13,079 nucleotides of DNA from Candidatus Anderseniibacteriota bacterium (GCA_003229735.1 QIFI01000119.1:1-13079), one strand, 5' to 3'. Shown: positions 1 to 5,553, numbered from the stretch's first letter. Translations and numbers: made by a program. The notes: generated by a model from the letters alone, not told the origin.

Positions 1-68
1 TATCGAAGAGGCAGATTCACTTCTCGTTCTTTCATCACTTCCCAAAATTTTTGTATCGGAGCAGAATT

Positions 69-251
69 ATGGCCACCGCATCAGTCCTCACTCCCGGCCA
101 AAGCGAATTGGTCAGTCAAAAAGCTAACATTGCCGCCACCCTGTTAAGGATTGCCGGCGATCCTAACCAGGACAAAAAATTTTATCGACTGCTTAAAAAA
201 CTTGACGCCATCAACACCGCTCTTAAAAAACACCCCAAAGAAAACCAATGA
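69..251 (+). CDS. Small hypothetical protein (60 aa)
   Basis: I do not recognise this protein. It is a soluble, Lys-rich, probably all-helical polypeptide with no membrane segment and no Cys. A TTG at 51 would add six residues, but the ATG at 69 is preferred because GGAG at 58-61 lies seven bases ahead of it, one of the few good Shine-Dalgarno sites in the window. The TGA stop is built into the 5' arm of a clear intrinsic terminator, so this is the last gene of its transcript. The third codon positions are C/G-leaning, like the housekeeping genes downstream. Its role is unknown. The good RBS plus the terminator fused to the stop make a real gene likely despite the small size. Confidence 0.6.
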   Translation: MATASVLTPGQSELVSQKANIAATLLRIAGDPNQDKKFYRLLKKLDAINTALKKHPKENQ

Positions 252-274
252 CCCGCGTAACCGGGTCCTTTTTT
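250..274 (+). terminator. Intrinsic terminator of the 60-aa gene
   Basis: A 6-bp GC-rich stem (GACCCG pairing with CGGGTC, loop CGTAAC) is followed after one base by six T residues (269-274). The stem begins inside the TGA stop codon of the preceding gene. Confidence 0.85.
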
Positions 275-374
275 ATCCGTTCGCCGGAATGAGTCAGCTG
301 CTGCTTACGCTCACCGGCAACAATTTAACTGTTTAGCAATATTAGTCAATAATTTATCATTTTATCATTATGAC

Positions 375-416
375 ATTGAAAATTGATTAAAAATTAAAAA
401 TTATAAAGTGAAAATT
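375..416. repeat. AT-rich heptamer-period repeat
   Basis: Two perfect tandem copies of TTAAAAA (387-400) lie in a longer A/T tract that can be cut into 7-base units, several resembling TGAAAAT. It shares its period with the arrays at 5554, 6084, 6121 and 10662. It lies between the terminator at 274 and the promoter candidate at 428. Confidence 0.45.
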
Positions 417-427
417 ATCATATTAAC

Positions 428-457
428 TTGCCTTATAAAAGCCGCCTATGCTATTAA
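428..457 (+). promoter_or_regulatory. Candidate promoter of the HTH-receiver gene
   Basis: TTGCCT (428-433) is followed after 18 bases by TATTAA (452-457), which is preceded by TG one base upstream, an extended -10. A perfect 12-base palindrome CAGGTTCACCTG (470-481) lies just downstream of the expected start of transcription and could be an operator. Matches are partial, so this is a candidate only. Confidence 0.35.
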
Positions 458-523
458 GACTTAAGTCACCAGGTTCACCTGTTCCTATCCAATTTATTAT
501 TACTATGTCAAAAGGAGCTAACC

Positions 524-1078
524 GTGAAAATTTTTACCACCGGTCAAGTGGCCAGGATTTGCCGAGTATCCGCATCCACTGTCAATAAATGGTTCAATTC
601 AGGTAAGCTCAAAGGATTCCGCGTCCCCGGCAGCAAATTTCGCCGTTTTCCCCGCCTACAGCTCATTCAGTTCATGAAGGAATATCATCTGGATTTAAGC
701 AGACTCGAAGACAAAATTCTCATTGTCACCCAGGATCAAGCTCTAATCAACAGCCTCAAAAGCCAACTATCCCTGGAGGAATCCCTCCTAATTGAATCGG
801 CAGCTTCTGGTTTTGAATGTGGCTTTCAAGCGGAAAAACATCACCCAAGCTGCGTCATTATCGATTTCTCCATCGGCAGCCGGGAAGCACTTCAGATCTG
901 TCGTAATCTCCGTCGTTGTGCCGAGTTTGCTAATACAATTCTCATCGTTCTGTTCCCTAATAGCAGTCCCGCATCCCTCGACTACAACAGAGTCAGCGAA
1001 TTCTTCAAGAAGCCATTTGATGTCGCTCTCTTGGCCGAACACCTTCGCACTCTCCTGGACATCAGAACATTAATATAA
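524..1078 (+). CDS. Excisionase/MerR-type HTH protein with a C-terminal receiver-like domain
   Basis: Residues 5-56 form a winged-helix module of the excisionase/HTH_17 (BldC-like) type: TTGQVARICRVSASTVNKWF supplies the helix-turn-helix and GFRVPGSKFRRF the wing. Residues 64-180 follow the response-regulator receiver fold: strand KILIV ending in D71, a possible phospho-acceptor D114 in VIIDFSIG, and K163 in FFKKPF. The pocket is incomplete: only one of the two early acidic residues is present and the usual Thr/Ser at the end of strand 4 is replaced by Leu/Phe, so phosphorylation is doubtful. The DNA-binding head comes first, the reverse of OmpR/NarL proteins. The start is GTG, with AAAGGAG at 511-517 six bases upstream. 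No histidine kinase gene lies nearby. Likely a transcription regulator; its signal and targets are unknown. Confidence 0.75.
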   Translation: MKIFTTGQVARICRVSASTVNKWFNSGKLKGFRVPGSKFRRFPRLQLIQFMKEYHLDLSRLEDKILIVTQDQALINSLKSQLSLEESLLIESAASGFECGFQAEKHHPSCVIIDFSIGSREALQICRNLRRCAEFANTILIVLFPNSSPASLDYNRVSEFFKKPFDVALLAEHLRTLLDIRTLI

Positions 1079-1102
1079 ATCTCGTCATTACGCCGCCTTC
1101 CA

Positions 1103-1215
1103 CCCTCCGCCAGTTGGTTCTTCGGTTCAGTTTCAACATTTCAAGCACATTAAGTAGCTAAGAATGTTCTCTCTGAGTCCGCAAACAACACGCCCAACTG
1201 CGCGGAGGGATTTTT
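1103..1215 (+). ncRNA. Long bulged hairpin with T-tail, candidate small RNA or extended terminator
   Basis: The segment 1103-1117 pairs with 1194-1209 over 15 bp with a single bulged C (1201). Above it lies an asymmetric bubble (six bases left, fourteen right), then a 7-bp stem (1124-1130 with 1173-1179, two G-U pairs), a 4x4 internal loop, a 6-bp stem AACATT/AATGTT and a 22-base apical loop. TTTTT follows directly at 1211-1215. Closing stem, central bubble and upper stem recall the layout of 6S RNA, but it is shorter than usual and I see no sequence signature. It may simply terminate the upstream regulator gene. Confidence 0.4.
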
Positions 1216-1229
1216 ATTGGTGACCCGTT

Positions 1230-1339
1230 TGATGCAGTAAGTGTAACTCTATTGTGGCAGAATTGCAGTGTCTAGCGGCGTTCGAGGAACGTGTCAAAGC
1301 TAGCGCGTTAAGCGGACTGGCGCTATAGCAAGTGCATCA
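1230..1339 (+). other. Possible multibranched RNA fold in the gene-free stretch 1079-1535
   Basis: TGATGCA (1230-1236) can pair with TGCATCA (1333-1339). It encloses a small GCA-GAAT-TGC hairpin, a CGTTC-GAG-GAACG hairpin and a hairpin GCTAGCGC/GCGCTATAGC with two bulged bases. No coding frame or known RNA signature was seen here. From 1340 to 1535 I see only a run of eight C (1389-1396) and AT-rich sequence. The fold may be chance. Confidence 0.2.
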
Positions 1340-1529
1340 GCCTATTTGTCGAACCCTGCTTATGCTTTCCAATCGACATGTCGGGCGGCCCCCCCCTCAT
1401 CACACTCTCAAACATAGGTGGTCGATCCGTCTATCTTTATAATCACATTGTCTAGTCAACCAGCCATAACATCAACTAGCCTAGAAAGTTATAGAGTTAT
1501 GTGTATTACTTCCAATCATTCGGTAAAAT

Positions 1530-1549
1530 AAGCGTATGGCAAATAAACT
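1530..1549 (+). repeat. 20-bp direct repeat, copy 1 (start region of the Trp-rich gene)
   Basis: A 20-base sequence containing AAGCGT-ATG-GCAAATAAACT is identical to 1746-1765. Both copies include the start codon and first six codons (MANKLT) of adjacent genes. Confidence 0.85.
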
Positions 1550-1730
1550 TACGATGATGGAAAATATACAGGAAGCATGGTGGAACGTGCAGGAAAAATG
1601 GGAGAATATGTGGGAGGAATGGGGAAAATACGAGAGAGGGGAGAAAGGGAAAGCCCAGGAAATTTATGTAGGTATCTTGCTTATTTTACTTGTGATTGGA
1701 TATAGTTGGTTTTTTATCCTTTATTTTTGA
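1536..1730 (+). CDS. Trp-rich tail-anchored membrane micro-protein (64 aa)
   Basis: I do not recognise the family. Residues 8-42 are a charged helix rich in Trp and Glu: tryptophans at 15, 22 and 29 are exactly seven residues apart, with W16 and W26 beside them, which would line one face of a helix or coiled coil. Residues 44-64 are a hydrophobic segment running to the C-terminus, so a tail-anchored topology is expected. The first six residues repeat those of the next gene; M7 or M8 are alternative starts. No clear RBS is visible. It sits 21 bases upstream of a phage-type gene, so a phage membrane peptide (holin-like or toxin-like) is possible, but this is only inference. Confidence 0.5.
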   Translation: MANKLTMMENIQEAWWNVQEKWENMWEEWGKYERGEKGKAQEIYVGILLILLVIGYSWFFILYF

Positions 1731-1745
1731 TGCCAGGTAAGACTA

Positions 1746-1765
1746 AAGCGTATGGCAAATAAACT
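1746..1765 (+). repeat. 20-bp direct repeat, copy 2 (start region of the terminase-like gene)
   Basis: Identical to 1530-1549, at an offset of 216 bases. It covers the last six untranslated bases and the first MANKLT codons of the terminase-like gene. Confidence 0.85.
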
Positions 1766-2090
1766 CACCATAAAAGAACGAAAGTTTGTTAATGAATATG
1801 TAGATACGGGCAACTCTTCCCGTTCTGCCATTGTGGCTGGCTACAGCCCTAAGTCTGCTAGGTCTATCGGCTATGAGAACCTCACAAAACACCACATACA
1901 AACAGCATTAGAAGTAGCCCTGGCTAATGCTGGCATTGACGATGCCACGCTTGCTTCCGCAATCGCACGCTTACTTAACTCCGATGATGAGCGCAGCGTC
2001 AATAACGCAATTGGTCACATTATCAAGCTCAAAGGGTTAGAAAAGCCACGAAAGTCGATAGCAGTAAAGATGAATATTCTGAAATGGTAA
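1752..2090 (+). CDS. Terminase small subunit-like DNA-binding protein, 3' end frameshifted
   Basis: Residues 5-60 match the pattern of the Terminase_2 small-subunit family: LTIKERKFVNEYVDTGNSSR, then AGYSPKSARSIGYENLTK and HIQTALE. This helix-turn-helix region recognises phage DNA for packaging; similar stand-alone proteins occur in mobile elements. The 112-residue frame ends in an unnatural tail (AVKMNILKW). One missing base in the A-run at 2051-2053 would instead give a hydrophilic C-terminus reading VDSSKDEYSEMVKMQLAQ and stopping at 2120-2122, so the gene looks decayed or carries a one-base error. No large terminase subunit, portal or capsid gene is present, so it is an isolated remnant or has been re-used as a regulator. 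No strong RBS. Confidence 0.65.
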   Translation: MANKLTIKERKFVNEYVDTGNSSRSAIVAGYSPKSARSIGYENLTKHHIQTALEVALANAGIDDATLASAIARLLNSDDERSVNNAIGHIIKLKGLEKPRKSIAVKMNILKW

Positions 2091-2246
2091 AAATGCAGTT
2101 AGCACAAAAAATCGAACAATAATAAGAGAAAATACAACTTTTTAGTTTAGTAACAAGTCTCGACTGGTAAAATTGAGGCTTTTCTGCTATACCAAGAATA
2201 CAATTTATTATCGCCTAAACCGTTTTCATGGCGGCATGGCACAAAT

Positions 2247-2355
2247 CCTCAGAGATACTGAACCCATCGTTCAGCACTTCTCTGAGGTCGTATAGGGAAA
2301 CTTATATGGGTAACGCAAGTTACCGCTAGCGGTGGGCTTTGTAATTACCACCAGC
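2247..2355 (+). ncRNA. Strongly structured leader upstream of the surface-protein cluster
   Basis: Three elements stack in 109 bases. P1 (CCTCAGAGA 2247-2255 with TCTCTGAGG 2279-2287, 9 bp) carries P2 (CTGAAC/GTTCAG, loop CCATC) across a small internal loop. P3 is GGTAAC-GCAA-GTTACC (2309-2324), a perfect stem closed by a GNRA tetraloop. P4 pairs 2329-2335 with 2348-2355 with one bulged A. A perfect 12-base palindrome ACCGCTAGCGGT (2322-2333) spans the P3/P4 junction. P4 ends 26 bases before the ATG at 2382, and no T-run follows, so this may be a cis-regulatory leader or an independent small RNA. No known riboswitch signature recognised. Confidence 0.5.
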
Positions 2356-2381
2356 AATTATCAACTAAAGATTAAGAAGCT

Positions 2382-3080
2382 ATGAGAATTAAAACGAGCC
2401 AAAGAGGGTTTGTACTACTACCGCTCATTATTGCGGTGGCAGTAATAGCTGTTATCAGTGGAAGTACAGCTTTGTACCAGATACAGAACATTAAACAAGT
2501 AGATAGCCAAGCAGAAATACAAAGGTTGCTGCAGCAAACGGCAGAGCGAAACATTATAGAAGAACCAAGCCCTACAATATTACCAGCAACTCCAAAACCA
2601 AGTCCATCCAAACAATCACAGAGCTATAAAATACCTGCGGTTGCGGGGTCGTCTACGTCACGACCCAGTAAAGTTAAACCTGCTACTCCACCGCAGTCAG
2701 ATGTACCAGCAATAATCGAGAAACAATTCAAAAGTGTTTTTGGTCGTATGCCAACTGCCAGTGAGAGTGCAAAATATAAAAAGTTATATCGGGAAAAAGG
2801 CTACACTGAAACTGGCTTGTCCAGGGTTATGTGGTCCGATGTTGGTGAAGAAAGAACGAAAAACCTTCGAGAGAAATATGGTATTGATAACTCGCAATCA
2901 GAGGAGCTACGGAAAATTAGGCGGGAGACGTTACAGAAATATATTGACAATTATAAAACAGACCGCAAGAGTTACACTTTGCCGCCGCGACTAAGATATT
3001 CACCGCGACCCAGCATATTTGAAACAGATGAATGGAAACAATCTATTGAGGAGGCCAAGAATAACCAAAGAAATTTCTAG
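2382..3080 (+). CDS. Prepilin-like or signal-anchored secreted protein (232 aa)
   Basis: I do not recognise the whole protein. The N-terminus MRIKTSQRG-FVLLPLIIAVAVIAVISG has the form of a class III (type IV prepilin-like) leader: a short basic leader, Gly-Phe, then a hydrophobic helix (10-28). The usual Glu at +5 of mature pilins is Pro here, so cleavage by prepilin peptidase is uncertain. Residues 58-110 are a Pro/Ser/Thr/Lys linker typical of exported proteins. Residues 111-140 (EKQFKSVFGRMPTASESAKY) resemble the small helical 'xFGRxPT' segments of surface proteins. The C-terminal third is highly charged. The base composition is more AT-rich than the housekeeping genes. It ends two bases before the next start, so it is co-transcribed with the membrane proteins behind it. 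Confidence 0.6.
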   Translation: MRIKTSQRGFVLLPLIIAVAVIAVISGSTALYQIQNIKQVDSQAEIQRLLQQTAERNIIEEPSPTILPATPKPSPSKQSQSYKIPAVAGSSTSRPSKVKPATPPQSDVPAIIEKQFKSVFGRMPTASESAKYKKLYREKGYTETGLSRVMWSDVGEERTKNLREKYGIDNSQSEELRKIRRETLQKYIDNYKTDRKSYTLPPRLRYSPRPSIFETDEWKQSIEEAKNNQRNF

Positions 3081-3082
3081 TT

Positions 3083-3685
3083 ATGACACCAAACAAACGC
3101 CACAATTACAATTACTATGCGTGGGGGTACCTAACCTTAGCTGTTATTTTCTACCTCGTAGCATATTTCCTACCAAAAAATAATATATTCAGTCTTAGTA
3201 TTGGAACTGGTTTGGAAATTGGTGCGTTTATCCTACTACCGTTCATAGTTATATTATTTATGCGGGCATGGCGCGAGCGTAGGCAGACAAGAAAAACCGA
3301 AGCACAGACAGCAAATGTTTCCACTCCCACCGCTCAATCATCAAGCTCTTTACGCAACCCAATTATCATAGTCGGTATTATCGTGGCCATCGTCATAGCA
3401 ACTGTGCTAGCCTTGCCACAATACGCAAGCTATCAGGAGCAGTCTGCCCGACGAGAGTGTGCCGAGCAGATTGTACAGAAAAAGCAGGAAATAGAGCAAG
3501 CTCTGGCCGAATGGACCAAACGGGAAGAACAGCTTCGTGAAACTGCAAGAAAAAACTTCACTGCTGACAAAGCGTCGGCGGAGGAAACATACGAGGATTG
3601 GGATAACTTGGTTGATTTGTATGATAAGAAGCCGCCAAGTGGCAACATTACGGTTGATGAGGAGCGAAAGCTGATTAAGCTTTGA
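3083..3685 (+). CDS. Three-TM membrane protein with extracytoplasmic Cys domain, apparently truncated
   Basis: No family recognised. Hydrophobic segments lie at about 12-30, 41-61 and 93-111. The basic stretch RAWRERRQTRK after the second segment places that loop in the cytoplasm, so residues 112-200 should face outside. The outer part has one cysteine (C126) and a charged, coiled-coil-like region (130-175). After the TGA stop the same frame continues for seven residues (MEQKGYE) to a TAA at 3707. The joined C-terminus aligns with the last 21 residues of the next gene product, with the TGA opposite a cysteine codon. The protein therefore looks shortened by a nonsense change that removes a conserved Cys. 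Start two bases after the preceding stop: same operon. Confidence 0.6.
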   Translation: MTPNKRHNYNYYAWGYLTLAVIFYLVAYFLPKNNIFSLSIGTGLEIGAFILLPFIVILFMRAWRERRQTRKTEAQTANVSTPTAQSSSSLRNPIIIVGIIVAIVIATVLALPQYASYQEQSARRECAEQIVQKKQEIEQALAEWTKREEQLRETARKNFTADKASAEETYEDWDNLVDLYDKKPPSGNITVDEERKLIKL

Positions 3686-3728
3686 ATGGAGCAAAAAGGG
3701 TACGAATAATTTATGCATATGAAAAATC

Positions 3729-4502
3729 ATGAAAGCAAAAGATGGCAAAAAATTATTCGCACTAGTATTTTATGGTTTGGGATTTTTAGCAGTTAAGTAT
3801 TTCAAAGCCGAAGAAGAATTTTATTTTATACCAACCAACCTACTTGATGTAACTGTCACGCTAGCAGTCGCCACAATCTTTATTGTGCTTGGTAATCGTC
3901 TTAGAAAAGGCGCGGGTAATGCAAAGAAATACCTGCAAATACTAACGGCTATTTTTGTAATTTTCGTGGCGGTTAATCTAGTAGTGTACCAGCGTTTAGG
4001 AGTAGGGATTTTGGGTCTTTTGGTTCTTGGCTATCTCTTTTTGGCACTTTACGGAATTAGAAAAGTCAGAGTATTAGCTGCAATAAATCAAGTGTCAGTT
4101 GATACTAATACCCCAGCAAACGCACCTGTTGTCACTGCTACCCCAACAAGTAACCAGCGAACCGCGGTAGCCATAGCCATTATCATCGCCGCAACATTAG
4201 TAGCAGGAGCATTATACTTCGCAAAAACAAGTGATAACTCACAAAACAACATGCCCAGCGTACAGGATGAAGAAAAACAAATAGTCCAAAATTGTGCTAA
4301 GAGCGTAGAGGAAATGCGCATAGCGGGAGATAAAGAGTCGCTTGATTGTCATTTCAAGGCATCTAAATTTTTAAGAGATAGATCAGACCCATCTGGTCTA
4401 ACATCGGAAATAATGCATGGGTCCTGTGAGGATGAAAAAATTACAATTATTGAGGAGGAACAACTGATGAAAAGATGTCTGCGACAAAATGGAATCTATT
4501 GA
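3729..4502 (+). CDS. Five-TM membrane protein with extracytoplasmic four-Cys domain
   Basis: Family not recognised. Hydrophobic segments are at about 8-25, 39-56, 69-88, 91-109 and 145-165, joined by basic loops (NRLRKGAGNAKK, GIRKVR) that suggest they are cytoplasmic. A Pro/Thr/Asn linker (122-143) precedes the last segment. The outer domain (166-257) has four cysteines, C189, C207, C233 and C250, enough for two disulfides. The plan (membrane head, linker, final TM, Cys-containing outer domain, C-terminus of the form ITxxEExxLMKxCxxQxG) matches the preceding gene, so the two are probably diverged paralogues. The gap to the upstream gene is 43 bases; no clear RBS. Likely a cell-surface component; function unknown. 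Confidence 0.6.
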   Translation: MKAKDGKKLFALVFYGLGFLAVKYFKAEEEFYFIPTNLLDVTVTLAVATIFIVLGNRLRKGAGNAKKYLQILTAIFVIFVAVNLVVYQRLGVGILGLLVLGYLFLALYGIRKVRVLAAINQVSVDTNTPANAPVVTATPTSNQRTAVAIAIIIAATLVAGALYFAKTSDNSQNNMPSVQDEEKQIVQNCAKSVEEMRIAGDKESLDCHFKASKFLRDRSDPSGLTSEIMHGSCEDEKITIIEEEQLMKRCLRQNGIY

Positions 4503-4556
4503 TGTTCTCTCGGGTAATAGAGATGAGTAATTGTTTTAATATGAGTGCAACAAACT

Positions 4557-4580
4557 TATTGAAGCATATTCAAACCCTTA
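4557..4580 (+). repeat. Partial copy of the RAYT-flanking repeat
   Basis: It repeats the left part of the 44-bp unit and its upstream flank (compare 4631-4656) but stops halfway through the hairpin, after CCCTTA. It lies immediately before the first full copy, as if a unit had been partly deleted. Confidence 0.6.
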
Positions 4581-4581
4581 A

Positions 4582-4625
4582 CATATTCAAACCCTTAGCG
4601 TTTGAAAGTGCATAAAATAGCCTCT
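4582..4625 (+). repeat. REP-like hairpin repeat, full copy 1 (44 bp)
   Basis: The unit is identical to 4640-4683 and contains a hairpin with 7-bp arms TTCAAAC/GTTTGAA and loop CCTTAGC, followed by AGTGCATAAAATAGCCTCT. Confidence 0.85.
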
Positions 4626-4639
4626 GAATCTATTGAAAG

Positions 4640-4683
4640 CATATTCAAACCCTTAGCGTTTGAAAGTGCATAAAATAGCCTCT
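4640..4683 (+). repeat. REP-like hairpin repeat, full copy 2 (44 bp)
   Basis: A perfect second copy of the 44-bp unit. Its last two bases overlap the stop codon of the minus-strand transposase gene, tying the repeat to that gene. Confidence 0.85.
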
Positions 4684-5368
4684 AGTCATCAATATCGATA
4701 AGTAAATGCTCAGTCTCAACCAACGATCGAACATATCCAGCTTCATCATAAATAAAATCCCGATAATCCTGTGGGGGCACCATCTCTTTTATCAGACTAT
4801 AATGACACAAGAACTTAGGTTGCTCTTCAACATATTCCTTAAGCGACGACCACCGATATACTAAAGGATCCCCAACTATACGAGCCATAAATGGATTGAG
4901 ATGAATGTACCGACTAACATGCAGCAACTGATCATCTCCGCTAATCAGTACAGCCTTAAAAGGATTAACAAATAGCGAACCCGAGCGATCTTGTCGCACA
5001 TTAAAATACCGTGCGTAACTTGTCAGTAAACGATGCATATACAATGAAGTTCCACCATCAAAATTTTCCTTAATGAGAAGATGAATGTGATTCGACATCA
5101 AGCAATAAGAAAGCAAATCAATCAACCCTGCACCATCTTTTGTAATTTCTTGCTTTATCTTCAACCGCCGCGCAATAGAGTAACTACGAAGCTGATTTCT
5201 CGGAAGACAATGTACTAGCAAATCTGAAAATCGTTCGCGATCAGCTCGATCAAGAAAAACATTACGTCGCTCAATACCTCGTGTGTACACATGATATATT
5301 TCCCCCGGCGCTAAGTCATCATATCGGTACCCCATATAATTTGATACTACAGGCAACATCACCCCCAT
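4682..5368 (-). CDS. REP-associated tyrosine transposase (RAYT, IS200/TnpA_REP type)
   Basis: A single-strand DNA transposase of the HUH/Y1 class, known to nick and move REP hairpins. The family signatures are all present: PGEIYHVYTRG near the N-terminus, the metal-binding HUH motif in MSNHIHLLI (H94, H96), the catalytic-tyrosine region SYARYFN (Y121 or Y118) followed by RSGSLFVNPFKAVL, and RYIHLNPF...YRWSSLKEY. The length is normal for the family and no break is seen, so it may be active. The start is uncertain: M1 overlaps the upstream hairpin repeat and M4 has a G-run too close, while M12 (5335) gives the family's usual short N-terminus. Hairpin repeats flank it in opposite orientation at 4582-4683 and 5368-5388, and these are its probable substrates. 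Confidence 0.9.
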   Translation of the reverse strand: MGVMLPVVSNYMGYRYDDLAPGEIYHVYTRGIERRNVFLDRADRERFSDLLVHCLPRNQLRSYSIARRLKIKQEITKDGAGLIDLLSYCLMSNHIHLLIKENFDGGTSLYMHRLLTSYARYFNVRQDRSGSLFVNPFKAVLISGDDQLLHVSRYIHLNPFMARIVGDPLVYRWSSLKEYVEEQPKFLCHYSLIKEMVPPQDYRDFIYDEAGYVRSLVETEHLLIDIDD

Positions 5369-5388
5369 TCAAACGCTAAGGGTTTGAA
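5368..5388 (-). repeat. Hairpin repeat at the 5' side of the RAYT gene
   Basis: A 21-base copy of the hairpin core (arms TTCAAAC/GTTTGAA) in the opposite orientation to the two copies beyond the gene's 3' end. It touches the first possible start codon of the transposase. Confidence 0.85.
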
Positions 5389-5444
5389 TATTAAAGGTTT
5401 TACGGAGTGAGAGATGGTTAAGTAATTTATTACAGTGCCTAAGT

Positions 5445-5468
5445 ATTAAAAAATTGCCATTTTTTAAT
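5445..5468. terminator. AT-only inverted repeat downstream of tRNA-Glu
   Basis: Perfect 10-bp arms (ATTAAAAAAT and its complement) flank the loop TGCC. It lies three bases beyond the 3' end of the minus-strand tRNA. The stem has no GC, but its T6 tract suits a weak, possibly bidirectional terminator. Confidence 0.45.
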
Positions 5469-5471
5469 GTG

Positions 5472-5544
5472 TGACCCCACGGGGAATCGAACCCCGATTG
5501 CTGGCGTGAAAAGCCAGTGTCCTAAGCCATTAGACGATAGGGCC
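5472..5544 (-). tRNA. tRNA-Glu (anticodon UUC)
   Basis: On the minus strand a full cloverleaf reads from GGCCCTA (acceptor 5' strand) through a D-arm (TCGTCTAATGGCTTAGGA), the anticodon stem-loop CTGGC-TTTTCAC-GCCAG with anticodon TTC, the T-arm CGGGG-TTCGATT-CCCCG, and the acceptor 3' strand TGGGGTC plus discriminator A. It is 73 nt long and CCA is not encoded. The adjacent accessory block makes it a possible integration site, but I found no second copy of the tRNA 3' end as an attachment-site repeat. Confidence 0.95.
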
Positions 5545-5553
5545 ATGTAAATA

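Noticed and set aside
281..325. Imperfect inverted repeat GCCGG...CCGGC after the first terminator
   Set aside because: Only five clear pairs with a long loop and no T-run; not worth a separate feature.
1190..1310. Integron attC-like pair (GCCCAAC and GTTAAGC)
   Set aside because: The outer boxes do not pair well with each other, the inner boxes are missing and no integrase is present; short consensus matches are expected by chance.
1346..1357. TCGAACCC, resembling the reverse of a tRNA T-loop
   Set aside because: No matching T-stem or acceptor stem on either strand; not a tRNA fragment or attachment site that can be supported.
1389..1396. Run of eight C
   Set aside because: Probably a plain homopolymer in non-coding sequence; no associated gene to be switched by it.
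1085..1400. Possible tmRNA or RNase P RNA
   Set aside because: On the minus strand a short frame ending in FLAT-stop hints at a tag peptide, but the tRNA-like ends, the T-arm and the conserved tmRNA and RNase P sequence blocks are not present.
3683..3685. TGA read as glycine (SR1/Gracilibacteria code)
   Set aside because: Several genes end at TGA, and long genes such as valS, metG and hsp20 contain no in-frame TGA where Gly would be expected, so the standard code holds.
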